Shown here in pieces: positions 7,730 to 17,313 of a DNA stretch of 64,000 nucleotides. The notes under the pieces were generated by a model. That model did not search any database and was not told the DNA's origin. It worked only from the letters and a program-made list of their open reading frames with translations. The first letter of the stretch is position 1. Each line of letters opens with the position of its first letter. The stretch covers positions 53,680 through 117,679 of the forward strand of contig JAPPMU010000056.1 in the NCBI GenBank assembly GCA_028873965.1, given 5' to 3'. The position numbers were made by a program, and so were the translations under genes. The stretch comes from Chloroflexota bacterium (GTDB taxonomy: Bacteria; Chloroflexota; Dehalococcoidia; Lucifugimonadales; UBA3495).

Positions 7730-9139
7730 CTAGGCGTAGATGTATTCCTTGGTGGCGACGATCATCTGCAAAAGCTCGCTGACCCGGGAGGCGAACTCTG
7801 CGGTGTCGGTGTTGATCGTCCCGCCCTTCACGAGGCTGGCGGACAGCATCTCGCGGGTCTCGGGCGAGAGTTCGTAATGACCCATCAGCCGGGCGGTGGT
7901 ATCCACCATGTTCTCGGGTGAGATAACCGGACCCTGATCGGCCAGTCGGTCGATGATTTCTTTCACGCCGGGCTGCTGGACATCGCCCACGAAGTCAGCG
8001 GTGAAGTTGATGCGGTGCACCAGCGTGCCGCCGTCAATCCACTCACGACCCGTGTGCCAGCCTTCCACCGACGGCGGGTTGAAGATTTCCTGACCCATGT
8101 GCTTCATCTCGTCGAAGATGAACTCGAAGCCGGGCTTGGGCTCCGTCCAGTCGCCCACCAGCCGCAGGGTGCCGATGACGGTCTCGATGGGGCTCTTCAC
8201 GCGCTGGAAGCGGGCGTTCTTGAAAGCATCGGAGTGGAACAGCACCCGCAGCATGGACCGGATGTCGTAGCCGGAGCGGAAGTACTCGTCCTCCAGCATC
8301 TTGATGGTGTCCATGTCCCGGGGCGGGGTGTCCATCCACGCCGGTACCTGCGCCTCGTCGGCTATGAAGTAGCTGTACAGGTGGCGGGAGATGAAACGGG
8401 CGGTGGCGGGCTGCCTGGCGATGATGTCGATCACATCCTCGCCGTTGAAGTTGCCGGTTTCGCCCAGGAAGGTCTTGGCGCCCTCGTCATGGTCGTCCGG
8501 GTTGTACACGAACTTGCCGGAGTAGCGTCCGTAGGGCTGGCCGGGGATGTTGTTGGCAATCGTCCACCCGGTGAACGCGCGGGCGCATTCCTTCACGTCG
8601 TCTTCGGTGTAGTTGAACTCGCCGTCCATGCCGACGCCCATGGAGAACAGCTCCAGCAACTCGCGGCCATAATTCTCGTTGATGGCGCCCTTGTGGCTGA
8701 GGCAGTTGTCCAGGAAGAAGATCATCGCCGGATCTTTGGAGATCTCCAGCAGCAAGTCGCGGAAGCTGCCCATGCCGTACTGGCGGAACATCTCGATTTC
8801 ATCCCACGACGTGGGGTAACTCTGGGTCTTGCTGTCGGCAGTGCAAAGAATGCCGTGCCAGAACAGGCACATCTTCTCTTCCAGCTGGTTCCTGGAATTG
8901 ATGAACCGGAAGGCCACGTACTCGGGCAGGCCCCGCGTTTGGTGGCTCCACTCGATGAAACACCGCTCGGCAATGTCCAGGTCCATCCCGTGGTCGTGCA
9001 GTTCGGGGTGCAGCAGCTCATCAACCGTGGCGTTGTACCCCTTGGCCGCGCGGGCCTCAAGCTCATCGTATTTTGCGCCAAAGCCGGCCCGGCGCATCAG
9101 ATGGGCCATCAATCCAATGTCATGGTCATCGTATGCCAT
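7730..9139 (-). CDS. DUF1800 family protein (operon copy 1)
   Basis: 469 aa. The DUF1800 hallmarks are HLMRRAGFGA near the N-terminus, EKMCLFWHGILCT, the motif NENYGRELLELFSMGVG, then CARAFTGWT and FNPPSVEGWHTG. I chose the ATG at 9139 because a GGAGG lies 8-12 nt upstream and the conserved core begins at residue 9. No signal peptide is seen, unlike many DUF1800 proteins of Planctomycetes. It is the first gene of the operon and is paralogous to the gene at 21298-22701. Confidence 0.9.
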   Translation of the reverse strand: MAYDDHDIGLMAHLMRRAGFGAKYDELEARAAKGYNATVDELLHPELHDHGMDLDIAERCFIEWSHQTRGLPEYVAFRFINSRNQLEEKMCLFWHGILCTADSKTQSYPTSWDEIEMFRQYGMGSFRDLLLEISKDPAMIFFLDNCLSHKGAINENYGRELLELFSMGVGMDGEFNYTEDDVKECARAFTGWTIANNIPGQPYGRYSGKFVYNPDDHDEGAKTFLGETGNFNGEDVIDIIARQPATARFISRHLYSYFIADEAQVPAWMDTPPRDMDTIKMLEDEYFRSGYDIRSMLRVLFHSDAFKNARFQRVKSPIETVIGTLRLVGDWTEPKPGFEFIFDEMKHMGQEIFNPPSVEGWHTGREWIDGGTLVHRINFTADFVGDVQQPGVKEIIDRLADQGPVISPENMVDTTARLMGHYELSPETREMLSASLVKGGTINTDTAEFASRVSELLQMIVATKEYIYA

Positions 9140-9316
9140 CGATAAAGCCTCCTCGATCTGAATCAACAAATCGCCATCGGTATCCTACCATTAAGTGCCA
9201 GACCGCTCAACCGTATCGGCATTGGGCGCGGCGATGCGGCCAGTTTTATTGCGGTTATCGTCGCCTATGGCCGGCCGCGATTGCGGACGGACGGCGCCCC
9301 GGCCCGGAGTTTCCGA

Positions 9317-9559
9317 TCACTCTGTAGGCACCCGCGCGTTGAAGAGCCGACCGTACTGGACAAACGCCACCACGGCGACCACGGCCAACCCAAGAGCCAG
9401 CGCATCCAGGGCTGCCGTCAAGGCCGGCATCACGGGTGGGCCGCTGCCTCCCGCGATGCCAAGCGCTTCGATCCCGATGGCGATCAGGATCCTGAACGCC
9501 ACCAGACCGGCGGTGACGCCGGCAATCCACCAACGGCGAAGGGCCAGCCATCGCTTCAT
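9317..9559 (-). CDS. Small membrane protein, unrecognised
   Basis: 80 aa from the ATG at 9559, with two hydrophobic segments (residues about 10-30 and 48-68) and a basic N-terminus (MKRWLALRRWW). No family is recognised. A longer frame upstream runs through a degraded repeat element and is not credible. It lies between the DUF1800 gene and the amidase in a space otherwise without genes. It is real only if the weak upstream GGTTGG serves as a ribosome site. Confidence 0.45.
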   Translation of the reverse strand: MKRWLALRRWWIAGVTAGLVAFRILIAIGIEALGIAGGSGPPVMPALTAALDALALGLAVVAVVAFVQYGRLFNARVPTE

Positions 9560-9585
9560 CGCCAACCCGCATCCCGGCGTAGCGC

Positions 9586-9722
9586 CTGACGCGCACACAG
9601 TTTCGCCCGAGCTGTCATTGCGAGCAGAGCGCGGCAATCTCGTCGCTGGATGGGCCGTTCTTCCCGTAACGGGATCGCCACGTCGCTGCGCTCCTCGCGA
9701 TGACAAGATGGGTAGGCGTGCG
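9586..9722. repeat. Degraded copy of the MITE-like element
   Basis: The core GTCATTGCGAGCAGAGCGCGGCAATCTC-type arm (motif positions 9613-9640) and the opposing arm CTCCTCGCGATGACA (9690-9704) match the family. The ends are diverged (CTGACGCGCACAC at the left, GGTAGGCGTGCG at the right) and no clear target duplication remains. It lies directly downstream of the amidase stop. Confidence 0.7.
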
Positions 9723-9734
9723 GGCGCGGAGCGC

Positions 9735-11141
9735 CTAGATCGGCGGCCGCTGCTCGTACCAGCGGGCGTGCTGCTGGTAGGTGTAGGCGGCCTGGATCAC
9801 CCCCGGCTCGTCGAAGGGCTTGCCGGCGAACTGCATGCCGACGGGCAGGCCCCGCTCGGTGAAGCCACACGGAACCGAGATGGCTGGCAGACCGGTGGCG
9901 TTGAACGGCGCGGTGAAGCTGCGGCCTCGCGCCGTGCTGCTCGGATCGTAGCCCTCGAACGCAGCGGCGGGTTGAGTCATGGTGGGCGTTACCAGCAGGT
10001 CAACGTTCTGCATGACCTCGGCGAACTCCCGGCGGGCCCAGGTGCGCACGCGCTGGGCCTGCAGGTAGTCGGCCGCGGACAGCATACCGCCGACGCGGAA
10101 ACGGCCGCGAACGATCTCTCCGAACTCCTCGGGCCGGGACTTCAGGTTGGGCTCGTGGTAGGCGTAGGCCTCGCTGACCATGATGACAGAGTTGGCGGCG
10201 CGGATGTAGTCCAGGCTGGGCAGGGACACTTCCTGCACGCTGGCGCCGAGGCTCTCCAGCTCGCCGATCGCTTTCTCCACGGTGGCGACCACCTCCGGAT
10301 TGACGCTGGGGTCCGGATCGAAGAAGTAGTGGCGCGGCAGGCCCAGCCGGACGCCGCGCATGTCCTCACGCAGGGACCGCGAGTAGTCGGGGACGGGCGC
10401 TCTGCTGGAAGTGGGGTCCTTTGGATCGTGACCGGCAATGGCCTGCAGCATGTACGCAGTATCTTCGACGGTCCAGGTCATGGGGCCGGCGTGGTCCTGG
10501 GACCAGCTCAGGGTCACCACGCCGTAGCGGCTGACCCGGCCGTAGGTGGGTTTCAGGCCGACGATGCCGCACAGGGACGCCGGGCCCCGGATCGAGCCGC
10601 CGGTGCAGGAGCCGAGCGCGCCCAGCGCCTGGCCCGCCGCCACCGCCGACCCGGATCCGCTGCTGGAGCCGCCGGTGATGTGGTTCAGGTTCCAGGGGTT
10701 GCAGGCCGGCTCGAAGGGAGTGGTCCAGTCGGGGCCGCCCAGGGCGAACTCGTGCATGGCCAGCTTGCCCAGCAGGATGCCTCCGGCATCCTTCAAGCGG
10801 GCCGTGGTGGTGGCATCCTCGGTGGGAACCCGCTCAATATCCACGCGGGAGCCGGACGTGGTGCGGACACCGGCAGTGTCGTACAGGTCCTTCAGGGCGA
10901 AGGGTATGCCGTGCATTGGGCCGCGGTATTCGCCGCGCAGCATTTCCGACTCGGCGACCCGAGCCTGCTCCAGGGCCTCGTCGGCAAGCAGCAGGATGAA
11001 AGAGTGCAGCCGGTCGTCGGTGTCAGCGATGCGGTCCAGGCAGGCGCGGGTCAATTCGACGGGAGACAATTCGCCCCTCCGCATCAACTCACCGGCCTGG
11101 TGGATGGTCAGAAAGTACAAACGCTGGTCGGCAGTTGCCAT
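9735..11141 (-). CDS. Amidase-signature family amidohydrolase
   Basis: 468 aa, full length for the amidase signature family (Ser-cisSer-Lys triad). The lysine lies in GIPFALKDLYDT near residue 84, the central serines in TGGSSSGSGSAVAAG near 158, and the nucleophile in CTGGSIRGPASLCG near 180. The family hydrolyses amides, including Glu-tRNA(Gln) amidation by GatA. Here a single amidase with a tiny upstream partner rather than gatB suggests a catabolic amidase. A 66-aa protein resembling GatC/AtzG ends 47 nt upstream and is probably its helper subunit. Confidence 0.92.
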   Translation of the reverse strand: MATADQRLYFLTIHQAGELMRRGELSPVELTRACLDRIADTDDRLHSFILLLADEALEQARVAESEMLRGEYRGPMHGIPFALKDLYDTAGVRTTSGSRVDIERVPTEDATTTARLKDAGGILLGKLAMHEFALGGPDWTTPFEPACNPWNLNHITGGSSSGSGSAVAAGQALGALGSCTGGSIRGPASLCGIVGLKPTYGRVSRYGVVTLSWSQDHAGPMTWTVEDTAYMLQAIAGHDPKDPTSSRAPVPDYSRSLREDMRGVRLGLPRHYFFDPDPSVNPEVVATVEKAIGELESLGASVQEVSLPSLDYIRAANSVIMVSEAYAYHEPNLKSRPEEFGEIVRGRFRVGGMLSAADYLQAQRVRTWARREFAEVMQNVDLLVTPTMTQPAAAFEGYDPSSTARGRSFTAPFNATGLPAISVPCGFTERGLPVGMQFAGKPFDEPGVIQAAYTYQQHARWYEQRPPI

Positions 11142-11188
11142 GATTGATCACTCCTTGGGATGCGCGGGATGCTCCGTGGTGGGAAGCG

Positions 11189-11389
11189 CTACTCTTCCGG
11201 CCAGTCGGGGCGAAACTCGACCACCATTTCAGTGGCGCCGAATTCGAGTTGGTGGAGCTCATAGGCATAGCCGGCATAAAGGTCATAGATGGGCTTGACC
11301 TCTTCGACCTCCTCGCGGGACATGCCGAGGCCGGCGTGGTCTGCAATCCGCTGAAGATCGTCAATGGACATTTCGCTGGGATGGGGCAT
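11189..11389 (-). CDS. Small GatC/AtzG-like partner of the amidase
   Basis: 66 aa. The first part (SIDDLQRIADHAGLGMSREE) resembles the N-terminal helices of GatC and AtzG-type small subunits, which wrap around amidases, and the acidic C-terminus ends in a short tail. It is transcribed just before the amidase. This suggests a stable two-subunit hydrolase, as known for AtzG-AtzE. Sequence similarity over so short a protein is weak, so the call leans on gene order. Confidence 0.6.
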   Translation of the reverse strand: MPHPSEMSIDDLQRIADHAGLGMSREEVEEVKPIYDLYAGYAYELHQLEFGATEMVVEFRPDWPEE

Positions 11390-11488
11390 CGTCGAACCTC
11401 CGCACTGGAAGAGAGTGGTTGAGTCGGTCGATTGGCGGGACGCTGGCGCGATTATACATCGGGGTCGAACCCGGCACAGGCCGATGCG

Positions 11489-13231
11489 CTATTCTCGGAA
11501 AAGCTCTTCTCCCCGATGAAGTCGCAGGGCGATCTGGTAGGTCTGGCCCACGGCGCGGGACGTCGGCGCGTGGGCGGCCAAATAGCGTGCCATGCCGATC
11601 AGCACATGGCGGCCGGATTCCGTACCCCGCCGGGTCTGATACTGGCCCAATCCGGCGTCCACTATCTGGAAGGAGTGGAACCCCGCGTCCTCGGCCAGCA
11701 TCGCGTGTCCGAGAGCAGCCAGCAACGCTTCCGGGTTCCCGGCGCCGGTCAGGTGGCGCGACACGAGGTGGGATGCCTCTTCAACCTGCTGACGCACGTT
11801 CATCAAGTCGCCCAGCTCCGCCAGCAACGCGTCGCTGTCCACCGGGTCGTACCCCGTTTCCGGGATGCGCTGGGCCGGCATATTCAGGAAACGGTCAAGG
11901 TAGATGCTCATGGCTACGTCAAAAACGCCACGTACCAGTTCCACCGACGGCGCGCGTTGCAGCGCACGATGCAGGGCGTTGGCCGCTGTCAGCGTGTTGT
12001 GCACCGTGTCCCAGTCACCGAACTCGTTGGACACGTGAAAGTGCGCCATGCGCAGAAATGCGGCGTAGGCGACTGCGGACCCCAGTTGCTCGGCGGTCGC
12101 CCCGGAGCGGATCGCCCCCTTGATGGCGTCAAGGATGTCCGACGGGGACTCGCTCAGCATGGCACGGGCCAGCGCGTCAGCGTCGTCCCACCCGGAGGCG
12201 TCGCACCCTTGTTCGCAGAGCGCGGGCAGCTCATCGCGAGCCTGCCAAACCAGTGAGGCCAGATCGATGGGATGCCGCCACGCGCTGAGCTCCTGGCTGC
12301 GACGGGCGCGCGCCATGCCGTGCACCAGGCTGGTCAGCGTCTGGCTGGCGTGGTCCCAGCCGATGTGGTCCAGCAGCTCGAACGCTTTGTTGGCGAAATC
12401 CAGCGTATGGCCGGCGTCCAGGTAGATGTGGTCGGTGCTGGCCGCGAAGATCATGTCGGCCACGTCCCGGGGAGGCACACCCAGCTCGATGGCAGTGCGG
12501 AGGCATCGTTCGGCGGCATCCTCGTCCCGCACGTCGATGAAGTTGCGGAACCACTGCTTGAAAACCTGCGGCCGGGTCTCGCCGGTGGGCAAGGGATCCA
12601 CGACGAAGCGGGGCGGCCGGCCGGCGCATTCCCGCGACACGTGGAGCAAGCCCTGGTACAACGCCAGCGGACGGTCATCCTCCGCCAGGTGTGGCAGGAT
12701 GTTGGCCGTGGCGGTAAGGATGGTCATGGCGGGTCCCCATCCGTCCGACGTGTACATGGTGCCAAAATCGGCTCCAATCCGAAGGGGAACCCGGTAATCC
12801 GCGCCGGCGGCATGCAGGCCCAGCACCGACTTGGCGGATACCAGGCGGATGTTGTGCTCCAGGCCGTCGCGCAGCCGACCCGACCAGTGATCAGCCTCGT
12901 ACCGCTCGGCTGGCCGCGGGTCCACCCAAACCTCGCCATCGACAACAGTGACCGGGAAACTCCTCACGTCATCAGCGAAGGGATTGAAGGTACCGCCGCT
13001 GGCGAGGTCGAACCGGGCATGGTGCCAGTGGCAAGTCAGGATGCCGCCGCTGACGCTGCCGCGATCCAACGGGAACCCCATGTGGGGACAGCGATTGTCC
13101 ACGGCGTGCACCTGACCGTCATGGTAGATGACGGCGATGGCATGCCCGCCCCCGGTGACGACCCTGCATCCTGCCGTCTTCAAATCTTCCAGGCTGCCCG
13201 CGCTGATGTGTCCTTTGACCTGCGTCACCAT
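11489..13231 (-). CDS. Rieske [2Fe-2S] domain fused to a large helical domain
   Basis: 580 aa from the ATG at 13231, which has GGGGGAG upstream. Residues 1-110 form a Rieske ferredoxin-type domain: ligands Cys48 and His50 (CPH) and Cys67 and His70 (CHWH) are all present. The remaining about 460 residues are helix-rich with many His and Asp residues (for example HTLDFANKAFELLDHIGWDH and SLVHGMARARR). I do not recognise this part as a classical Rieske oxygenase catalytic domain. It might be a questin-oxidase-like oxygenase domain fed by its own Rieske centre, but that is a guess. A retropepsin-like gene lies upstream, 51 nt away. Confidence 0.75.
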   Translation of the reverse strand: MVTQVKGHISAGSLEDLKTAGCRVVTGGGHAIAVIYHDGQVHAVDNRCPHMGFPLDRGSVSGGILTCHWHHARFDLASGGTFNPFADDVRSFPVTVVDGEVWVDPRPAERYEADHWSGRLRDGLEHNIRLVSAKSVLGLHAAGADYRVPLRIGADFGTMYTSDGWGPAMTILTATANILPHLAEDDRPLALYQGLLHVSRECAGRPPRFVVDPLPTGETRPQVFKQWFRNFIDVRDEDAAERCLRTAIELGVPPRDVADMIFAASTDHIYLDAGHTLDFANKAFELLDHIGWDHASQTLTSLVHGMARARRSQELSAWRHPIDLASLVWQARDELPALCEQGCDASGWDDADALARAMLSESPSDILDAIKGAIRSGATAEQLGSAVAYAAFLRMAHFHVSNEFGDWDTVHNTLTAANALHRALQRAPSVELVRGVFDVAMSIYLDRFLNMPAQRIPETGYDPVDSDALLAELGDLMNVRQQVEEASHLVSRHLTGAGNPEALLAALGHAMLAEDAGFHSFQIVDAGLGQYQTRRGTESGRHVLIGMARYLAAHAPTSRAVGQTYQIALRLHRGEELFRE

Positions 13232-13281
13232 GATGCCGCTCTCCCCCGCCTGGTCTGCGCCAGGATGCAATTGGAACCCCA

Positions 13282-13695
13282 CTAGCCTTTCGCGCCGCCG
13301 TTCCGGTCCAGGCTGCCCGCCCAGCCGCGCCGCGCCATCCGCACCGGAACCAATCTTTCTTCGGGCATATCCACCGCCAATTTCAGGTATTGGAGGGCAG
13401 ACGCTCCGATGCACTGCCCACTCTCATCCGGCCAGAAGGCCACGGGGGCGATACCGCTCACGCTCTGGGCGTCGTCCAGGGCGATGGTCAGCCGGGCGTA
13501 TCCGTATCCACATTCCACCTCGGAGCCGTCAGCCGTGACGTAGGTTTCAGATCGCTCCGGACGGATGCGCAGGGATTCCAGCAGCGCGGCGGGGAAGGCC
13601 GAATCGGTCGCGCCGGTGTCAACCAACGCTTCCGTTTCGTGAGCATCGCCGCCGGCCAGGTTTGCGACGCTTACTTTCGCGTAAAAGATGCCCAT
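13282..13695 (-). CDS. Retropepsin-like aspartic protease domain protein
   Basis: 137 aa. The catalytic motif ALVDTGATDS (residues 24-33) is the D-T-G of retropepsin-like bacterial aspartyl proteases, and the second conserved block IGASALQYLKLAVD corresponds to the usual (I/L)LG-x-x-x-L segment. Such single-domain proteins occur widely beside unrelated genes and act as dimers; substrates are unknown. It lies between the alpha/beta hydrolase and the Rieske fusion gene in a minus-strand run with short spacers. Confidence 0.78.
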   Translation of the reverse strand: MGIFYAKVSVANLAGGDAHETEALVDTGATDSAFPAALLESLRIRPERSETYVTADGSEVECGYGYARLTIALDDAQSVSGIAPVAFWPDESGQCIGASALQYLKLAVDMPEERLVPVRMARRGWAGSLDRNGGAKG

Positions 13696-13707
13696 ATCCG
13701 GCCTCCC

Positions 13708-14517
13708 CTATTCTGTATCGGCAACGGCGGCGTCCGCTGCGCCGCGCTGAGCGTAACGGACGATGAAGTTTCGGATTGCGCTGAAGTATTGCTGATAGCC
13801 AATGTACATCAGGTCGTTGTGGCCGGCCTTGGGGATGATTTCCAGGTGCTTGTTCCGGGTCTTGAACCTGTCGTGCATATCCACGGCGTCGTGGACGGGC
13901 GCCAATTCGTCCCATTCGCCGTGGATGACCAGCGCGGGTATGTCGATGGAGTAGAACTTGGCGTGGTAGTCGTCCTCCAGCACCTTGATCAAGTCGGGCG
14001 CGAGGCCATCGGCGAACCGGCCCAGGTTGGGGCGCCCGCTCTCGATGATCACGCCGTTGAGCTTGTCCGACTCGGTGACCGCCAGCTCGCCGGCAGCGTG
14101 CCGACCCATGGACCGGCCCATGACGTAGATCGGGCCGGTGCACTGAAGCTCCGCCATGGCCTCCTGCAGCCCGTCCAGCACCACATGGGCATCGGCCAGC
14201 ATGGTGTTGAAGGTTGGCGAACCACCGGACGCGCCGTAGCCCCGGTAGTCAGCGACAAAGAAGTTCGCGCCGATCTCGTTGTAGTGGGGCGCGATGTGGT
14301 CGTAGCCGGCGGCGGTCTCGCCGTTGCCGTAGAAGAACAACACGGTGGGGTAGGCCCGATCCACCGCGTGGAACCGGCACGATAACTTTACATCGTCACC
14401 CACGTTGACCGCGTAGTCCACCGCGCTCTCCGGGGTCTTGGTCCAGTGGCGCTGCGGATAGAAGGAACGACCTGAACCCGCGGAATTCTCCAGCACGGAA
14501 TAGTCAACAGCGGTCAT
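13708..14517 (-). CDS. Alpha/beta hydrolase
   Basis: 269 aa from the ATG at 14517. The nucleophile elbow is GRSMG (serine near residue 131). The oxyanion region is LFFYGNGET, followed by VADYRGYGASGGSP. The acid lies near IHGEWDELAP and the catalytic histidine in PKAGHNDLM. This matches the serine aminopeptidase/S9-like hydrolase group also seen in BAAT or Bem46 proteins. The substrate is unknown. The gene is divergent from the monooxygenase at 14600, with TATACT-like promoter elements in the shared 82-bp gap. Confidence 0.85.
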   Translation of the reverse strand: MTAVDYSVLENSAGSGRSFYPQRHWTKTPESAVDYAVNVGDDVKLSCRFHAVDRAYPTVLFFYGNGETAAGYDHIAPHYNEIGANFFVADYRGYGASGGSPTFNTMLADAHVVLDGLQEAMAELQCTGPIYVMGRSMGRHAAGELAVTESDKLNGVIIESGRPNLGRFADGLAPDLIKVLEDDYHAKFYSIDIPALVIHGEWDELAPVHDAVDMHDRFKTRNKHLEIIPKAGHNDLMYIGYQQYFSAIRNFIVRYAQRGAADAAVADTE

Positions 14518-14599
14518 AACAGGCCCTCCCCAAAGAATAATTGGGATTATACTACGGGATAATGTTGCACCGGCGGACGCCACCGGAAGGAGTATCGTC

Positions 14600-15709
14600 A
14601 TGGCCAAGATGGAAATCGGTCTCTACGACGTGCTGGACCAGGCGCAGATGGAATCGCACGCGCTGGCCGCTGACGTGTATGACGAGCATATCCGCGGGGC
14701 CCAGGAAGCCGAGCAGATGGGGTACAAGTACTACTTCTCCATCGAACACCAGTCGTCCGACGTCAGTTTCATGAGCTCGCCCAGCGTCTACCTGACCGCC
14801 CTGGCACGGGCCACCAGCGCCATGCGTTTCGGCGTGATGATCTACCAGCTGCCCTTTCACCATCCCATCCGCCTGGCCGAAGAGGTGGCAATGCTGGACC
14901 ACCTATCCCGGGGCCGGGTGGAATTCGGGGCTGGCACCGGCGTAACCTACCACGAATTCCTGCGGTGGAACGTGGATTTCGACCGGCGGCGCGCCATCAG
15001 CGAAGAGGCCCTGGACATCATCCTGATGGCCTGGAAGGAAGGGAGCGTGACCTACGAGGGAGAGTTTTTCAAGTTCGACGAGGTGTTGAGCACGCCCGAT
15101 ACGTATCAGAAGCCGCATCCCCCGGTGTGGTTTGGGTGCCACAGCGCGGCGAGCTTCGAGTACTCCGCCAAGCAGAACTTCCACGTCTCCCAGAACATCG
15201 ACACCGACCCGGTGATCGCAGAGAAATTCGAAACCTGGCGCAAACTGTGGCGGGCGGAGGGACACGACACGCCGATGCCAAAAACCTTCCTGACCCGCCA
15301 CGTCCACGTGGCTGAAACCGACGCCAAGGCCAGGGAGCAGGCTGAGCCCTTCCTGGCAACGGCAGCCTTCCCTTCAGCGATTCCTGAAGGCAAGGGCCGC
15401 GACATCATCGGGGAGACGCGCATCGGGTACGGGCCGTTCGGAATGCGCGGCGAAGATCCCGGGACACCGGAGCGGGCTGAGCTCCGACGCACTTTCCGCG
15501 AGCGCGCGCAGTCCTACGACTTCTGGATCGACAACGGCATCGCCCTGGTGGGCAGCCCGGAGACAGTGGCAAAACGTCTCCGGGACCAGCACGATCTCAT
15601 CGGCCACGACATCTTCTGCGCGCGGCATCTGTTCGGCTACATCGACCCCGATGCGGCCAAGCGATCCATCCAGCTGTTCGCCGAGGAGGTGATGCCGGCG
15701 TTCGCCTAA
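14600..15709 (+). CDS. Luciferase-like (LLM class) flavin-dependent monooxygenase
   Basis: 369 aa, F420- or FMN-dependent TIM-barrel enzyme of the bacterial luciferase superfamily. Landmarks are YYFSIEHQSSDVSF, ARATSAMRFGVMIYQLPFHHPIRLAEEVAMLD and SRGRVEFGAGTG, followed by the C-terminal GSPETVAKRLRD. A GGAAGGAG lies 9-16 nt upstream of the ATG. Substrate and cofactor cannot be decided from sequence. Its stop overlaps the convergent ring-hydroxylating oxygenase by 4 nt. Multiple LLM genes are typical of SAR202-like genomes; two more occur in this window. Confidence 0.92.
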   Translation: MAKMEIGLYDVLDQAQMESHALAADVYDEHIRGAQEAEQMGYKYYFSIEHQSSDVSFMSSPSVYLTALARATSAMRFGVMIYQLPFHHPIRLAEEVAMLDHLSRGRVEFGAGTGVTYHEFLRWNVDFDRRRAISEEALDIILMAWKEGSVTYEGEFFKFDEVLSTPDTYQKPHPPVWFGCHSAASFEYSAKQNFHVSQNIDTDPVIAEKFETWRKLWRAEGHDTPMPKTFLTRHVHVAETDAKAREQAEPFLATAAFPSAIPEGKGRDIIGETRIGYGPFGMRGEDPGTPERAELRRTFRERAQSYDFWIDNGIALVGSPETVAKRLRDQHDLIGHDIFCARHLFGYIDPDAAKRSIQLFAEEVMPAFA

Positions 15710-17154
15710 ACCCGGCGCAACAGCTCCGCCTCCAGGCGATCGGCGTCGAATGCCTCGGTGGCGGAAGCCACCTTGACATCGCCCTCGCGCACCATGCGCT
15801 CGGCTTCGCTCTCTTCCATAACCTCGGGGAGCGCCTCTTCCCACTCGCGTTGCCTGATGACGTCGCGGTTGTGGTCCGCAAACAGCCGCCGCATCGCCAC
15901 CACCACCGAGTCGGTGGAGGACAGGTACTCCGGCATGTGGTACTGGGTGTACTTCTCCGCGTCGTAGTCCTGGTTTCGGAAGTTGAAGTTGAGCTCCCAG
16001 TTGCGGTAGGGCCAGGTGGTGGCGCTGACGACGCGGCGGAGCAGGCTGGGCCGTTTTTCATACCGCTCCACGTTCAGGTACACCATGCGGGTCAGGTTGT
16101 CCTCGACCGGCACGGGCCAGCGTGTGCTGCGGAAGTAGCGGTTGTTGCCTCCGGTGCGGGACATTCCGGGCAGCCGGGTCCCGTTCCATTCGTTGACATC
16201 GGGGGTATCGGACCCGGACGCGCGCCGGTAGTTGGGGTCCTGCCCTCTCCGCTTGGCCTTCCAGTCAAAGAACCAGGTCCAGGCGAGACGCCAACGGTGC
16301 AGCGGCCACACGCCATCCACTCCCGGATAGTACATCTGATAGGGTATGTTCCCTTCCTCGTCGTAATAGTATTTTTCCACCGAGGACTTGCCGCTACCCG
16401 GCCGGTAGTGGACGTTCTTGTTGTTGACCAGGTTGACCCGGTAGCCCAGGGGCGTGCGGGGCCTGCCGCCTACTCGACTGCCCAGGATCCGGAGGGCATT
16501 CCGGTGCACCATGAAGGCGTTGTGGGCGTCCATGGTGTTTTCCAGCACCAGCACCCAGTTGCAATCGAACATGCAGAAGGAAGGGCGGCAGATGTTGTGC
16601 TCCTCGAACATCTCCGGCGGGATGTCCTCCTCGGGAGCCACGGGTTCACCCTCGCCCATCCAAACGAAGACCAGGCCCTTGAGGGTCACGGTGGGGAACT
16701 TGCGGGCCTTCATGCCGGGCGCGCCGACCATCATGGACTCGGGGCCCTCGGTCAGGAAAGCAACGCAGTTGCCATCGCCGTCGAAGGTCGCGCCGTGGTA
16801 GGGGCAGGTCAGGAAACCCTCGAAATAGCAGCGCCCCATCGACAGGTATACGGCCCGGTGAGGGCACCAGTCCAGCAGGGCCTGCACCTCACCCGCCTTG
16901 TCCTTGAAAAACACCACGTCGGTGCCCAGCATCCGCAGCATGGCGGGTTGGTTCTTCTTGACGTCCTTGGCCGGCAGTGCCGGGTACCAGTACTCACGAA
17001 ACCCCAAAGGAGGGATGCGGCTGCGGCGGTCCCTGGGGTTATCGGGAACCTGGAACGGTGGAGTGGAATTGAATCCCTGCGTCCCCCGTCGCATCTTCTT
17101 GTAGCCGCCGGGATAACCGGAAAGCGGCTTCAACAAAAGGTTTTTGAGTCCCAT
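15706..17154 (-). CDS. Rieske-type aromatic ring-hydroxylating oxygenase, large subunit
   Basis: 482 aa. The Rieske cluster ligands are Cys97/His99 (CPHR) and Cys117/His120 (CPYHG). The mononuclear iron site is recognisable in NWVLVLENTMDAHNAFMVH, with His211 and His217. The N-terminal basic region is longer than in BenA. I chose the ATG at 17154 over an upstream frame start since the conserved part fits it. No small subunit or reductase gene is adjacent, so electron partners are elsewhere. A BenD-like dehydrogenase is encoded next upstream, which suggests dihydroxylation of a ring followed by rearomatisation. Confidence 0.9.
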   Translation of the reverse strand: MGLKNLLLKPLSGYPGGYKKMRRGTQGFNSTPPFQVPDNPRDRRSRIPPLGFREYWYPALPAKDVKKNQPAMLRMLGTDVVFFKDKAGEVQALLDWCPHRAVYLSMGRCYFEGFLTCPYHGATFDGDGNCVAFLTEGPESMMVGAPGMKARKFPTVTLKGLVFVWMGEGEPVAPEEDIPPEMFEEHNICRPSFCMFDCNWVLVLENTMDAHNAFMVHRNALRILGSRVGGRPRTPLGYRVNLVNNKNVHYRPGSGKSSVEKYYYDEEGNIPYQMYYPGVDGVWPLHRWRLAWTWFFDWKAKRRGQDPNYRRASGSDTPDVNEWNGTRLPGMSRTGGNNRYFRSTRWPVPVEDNLTRMVYLNVERYEKRPSLLRRVVSATTWPYRNWELNFNFRNQDYDAEKYTQYHMPEYLSSTDSVVVAMRRLFADHNRDVIRQREWEEALPEVMEESEAERMVREGDVKVASATEAFDADRLEAELLRRV

Positions 17155-17313
17155 GCCGTTGCCCTCGTACCTTGGCGTGATCGGTTCACGCCATATTAGC
17201 AGAACGGTCAAGATACGGCGCAGGGATCAAACCGCACCGTGGGAATCCCGGCAAATCCAAAAGCGGATGATCATCCGGCCGCCGCTACGCGCAGGCGACC
17301 GGTCAGGCGAAGC

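Noticed and set aside
9195..11147. Long plus-strand frame opposite the amidase gene
   Set aside because: It is an antisense shadow of a high-GC gene; the minus strand encodes a clear amidase.
16800..16820. GGGGCAGGTCAGGAA resembling the palindrome at 6452
   Set aside because: It lies within the Rieske gene (CPYHG and following codons) and has no facing arm; the likeness is chance.
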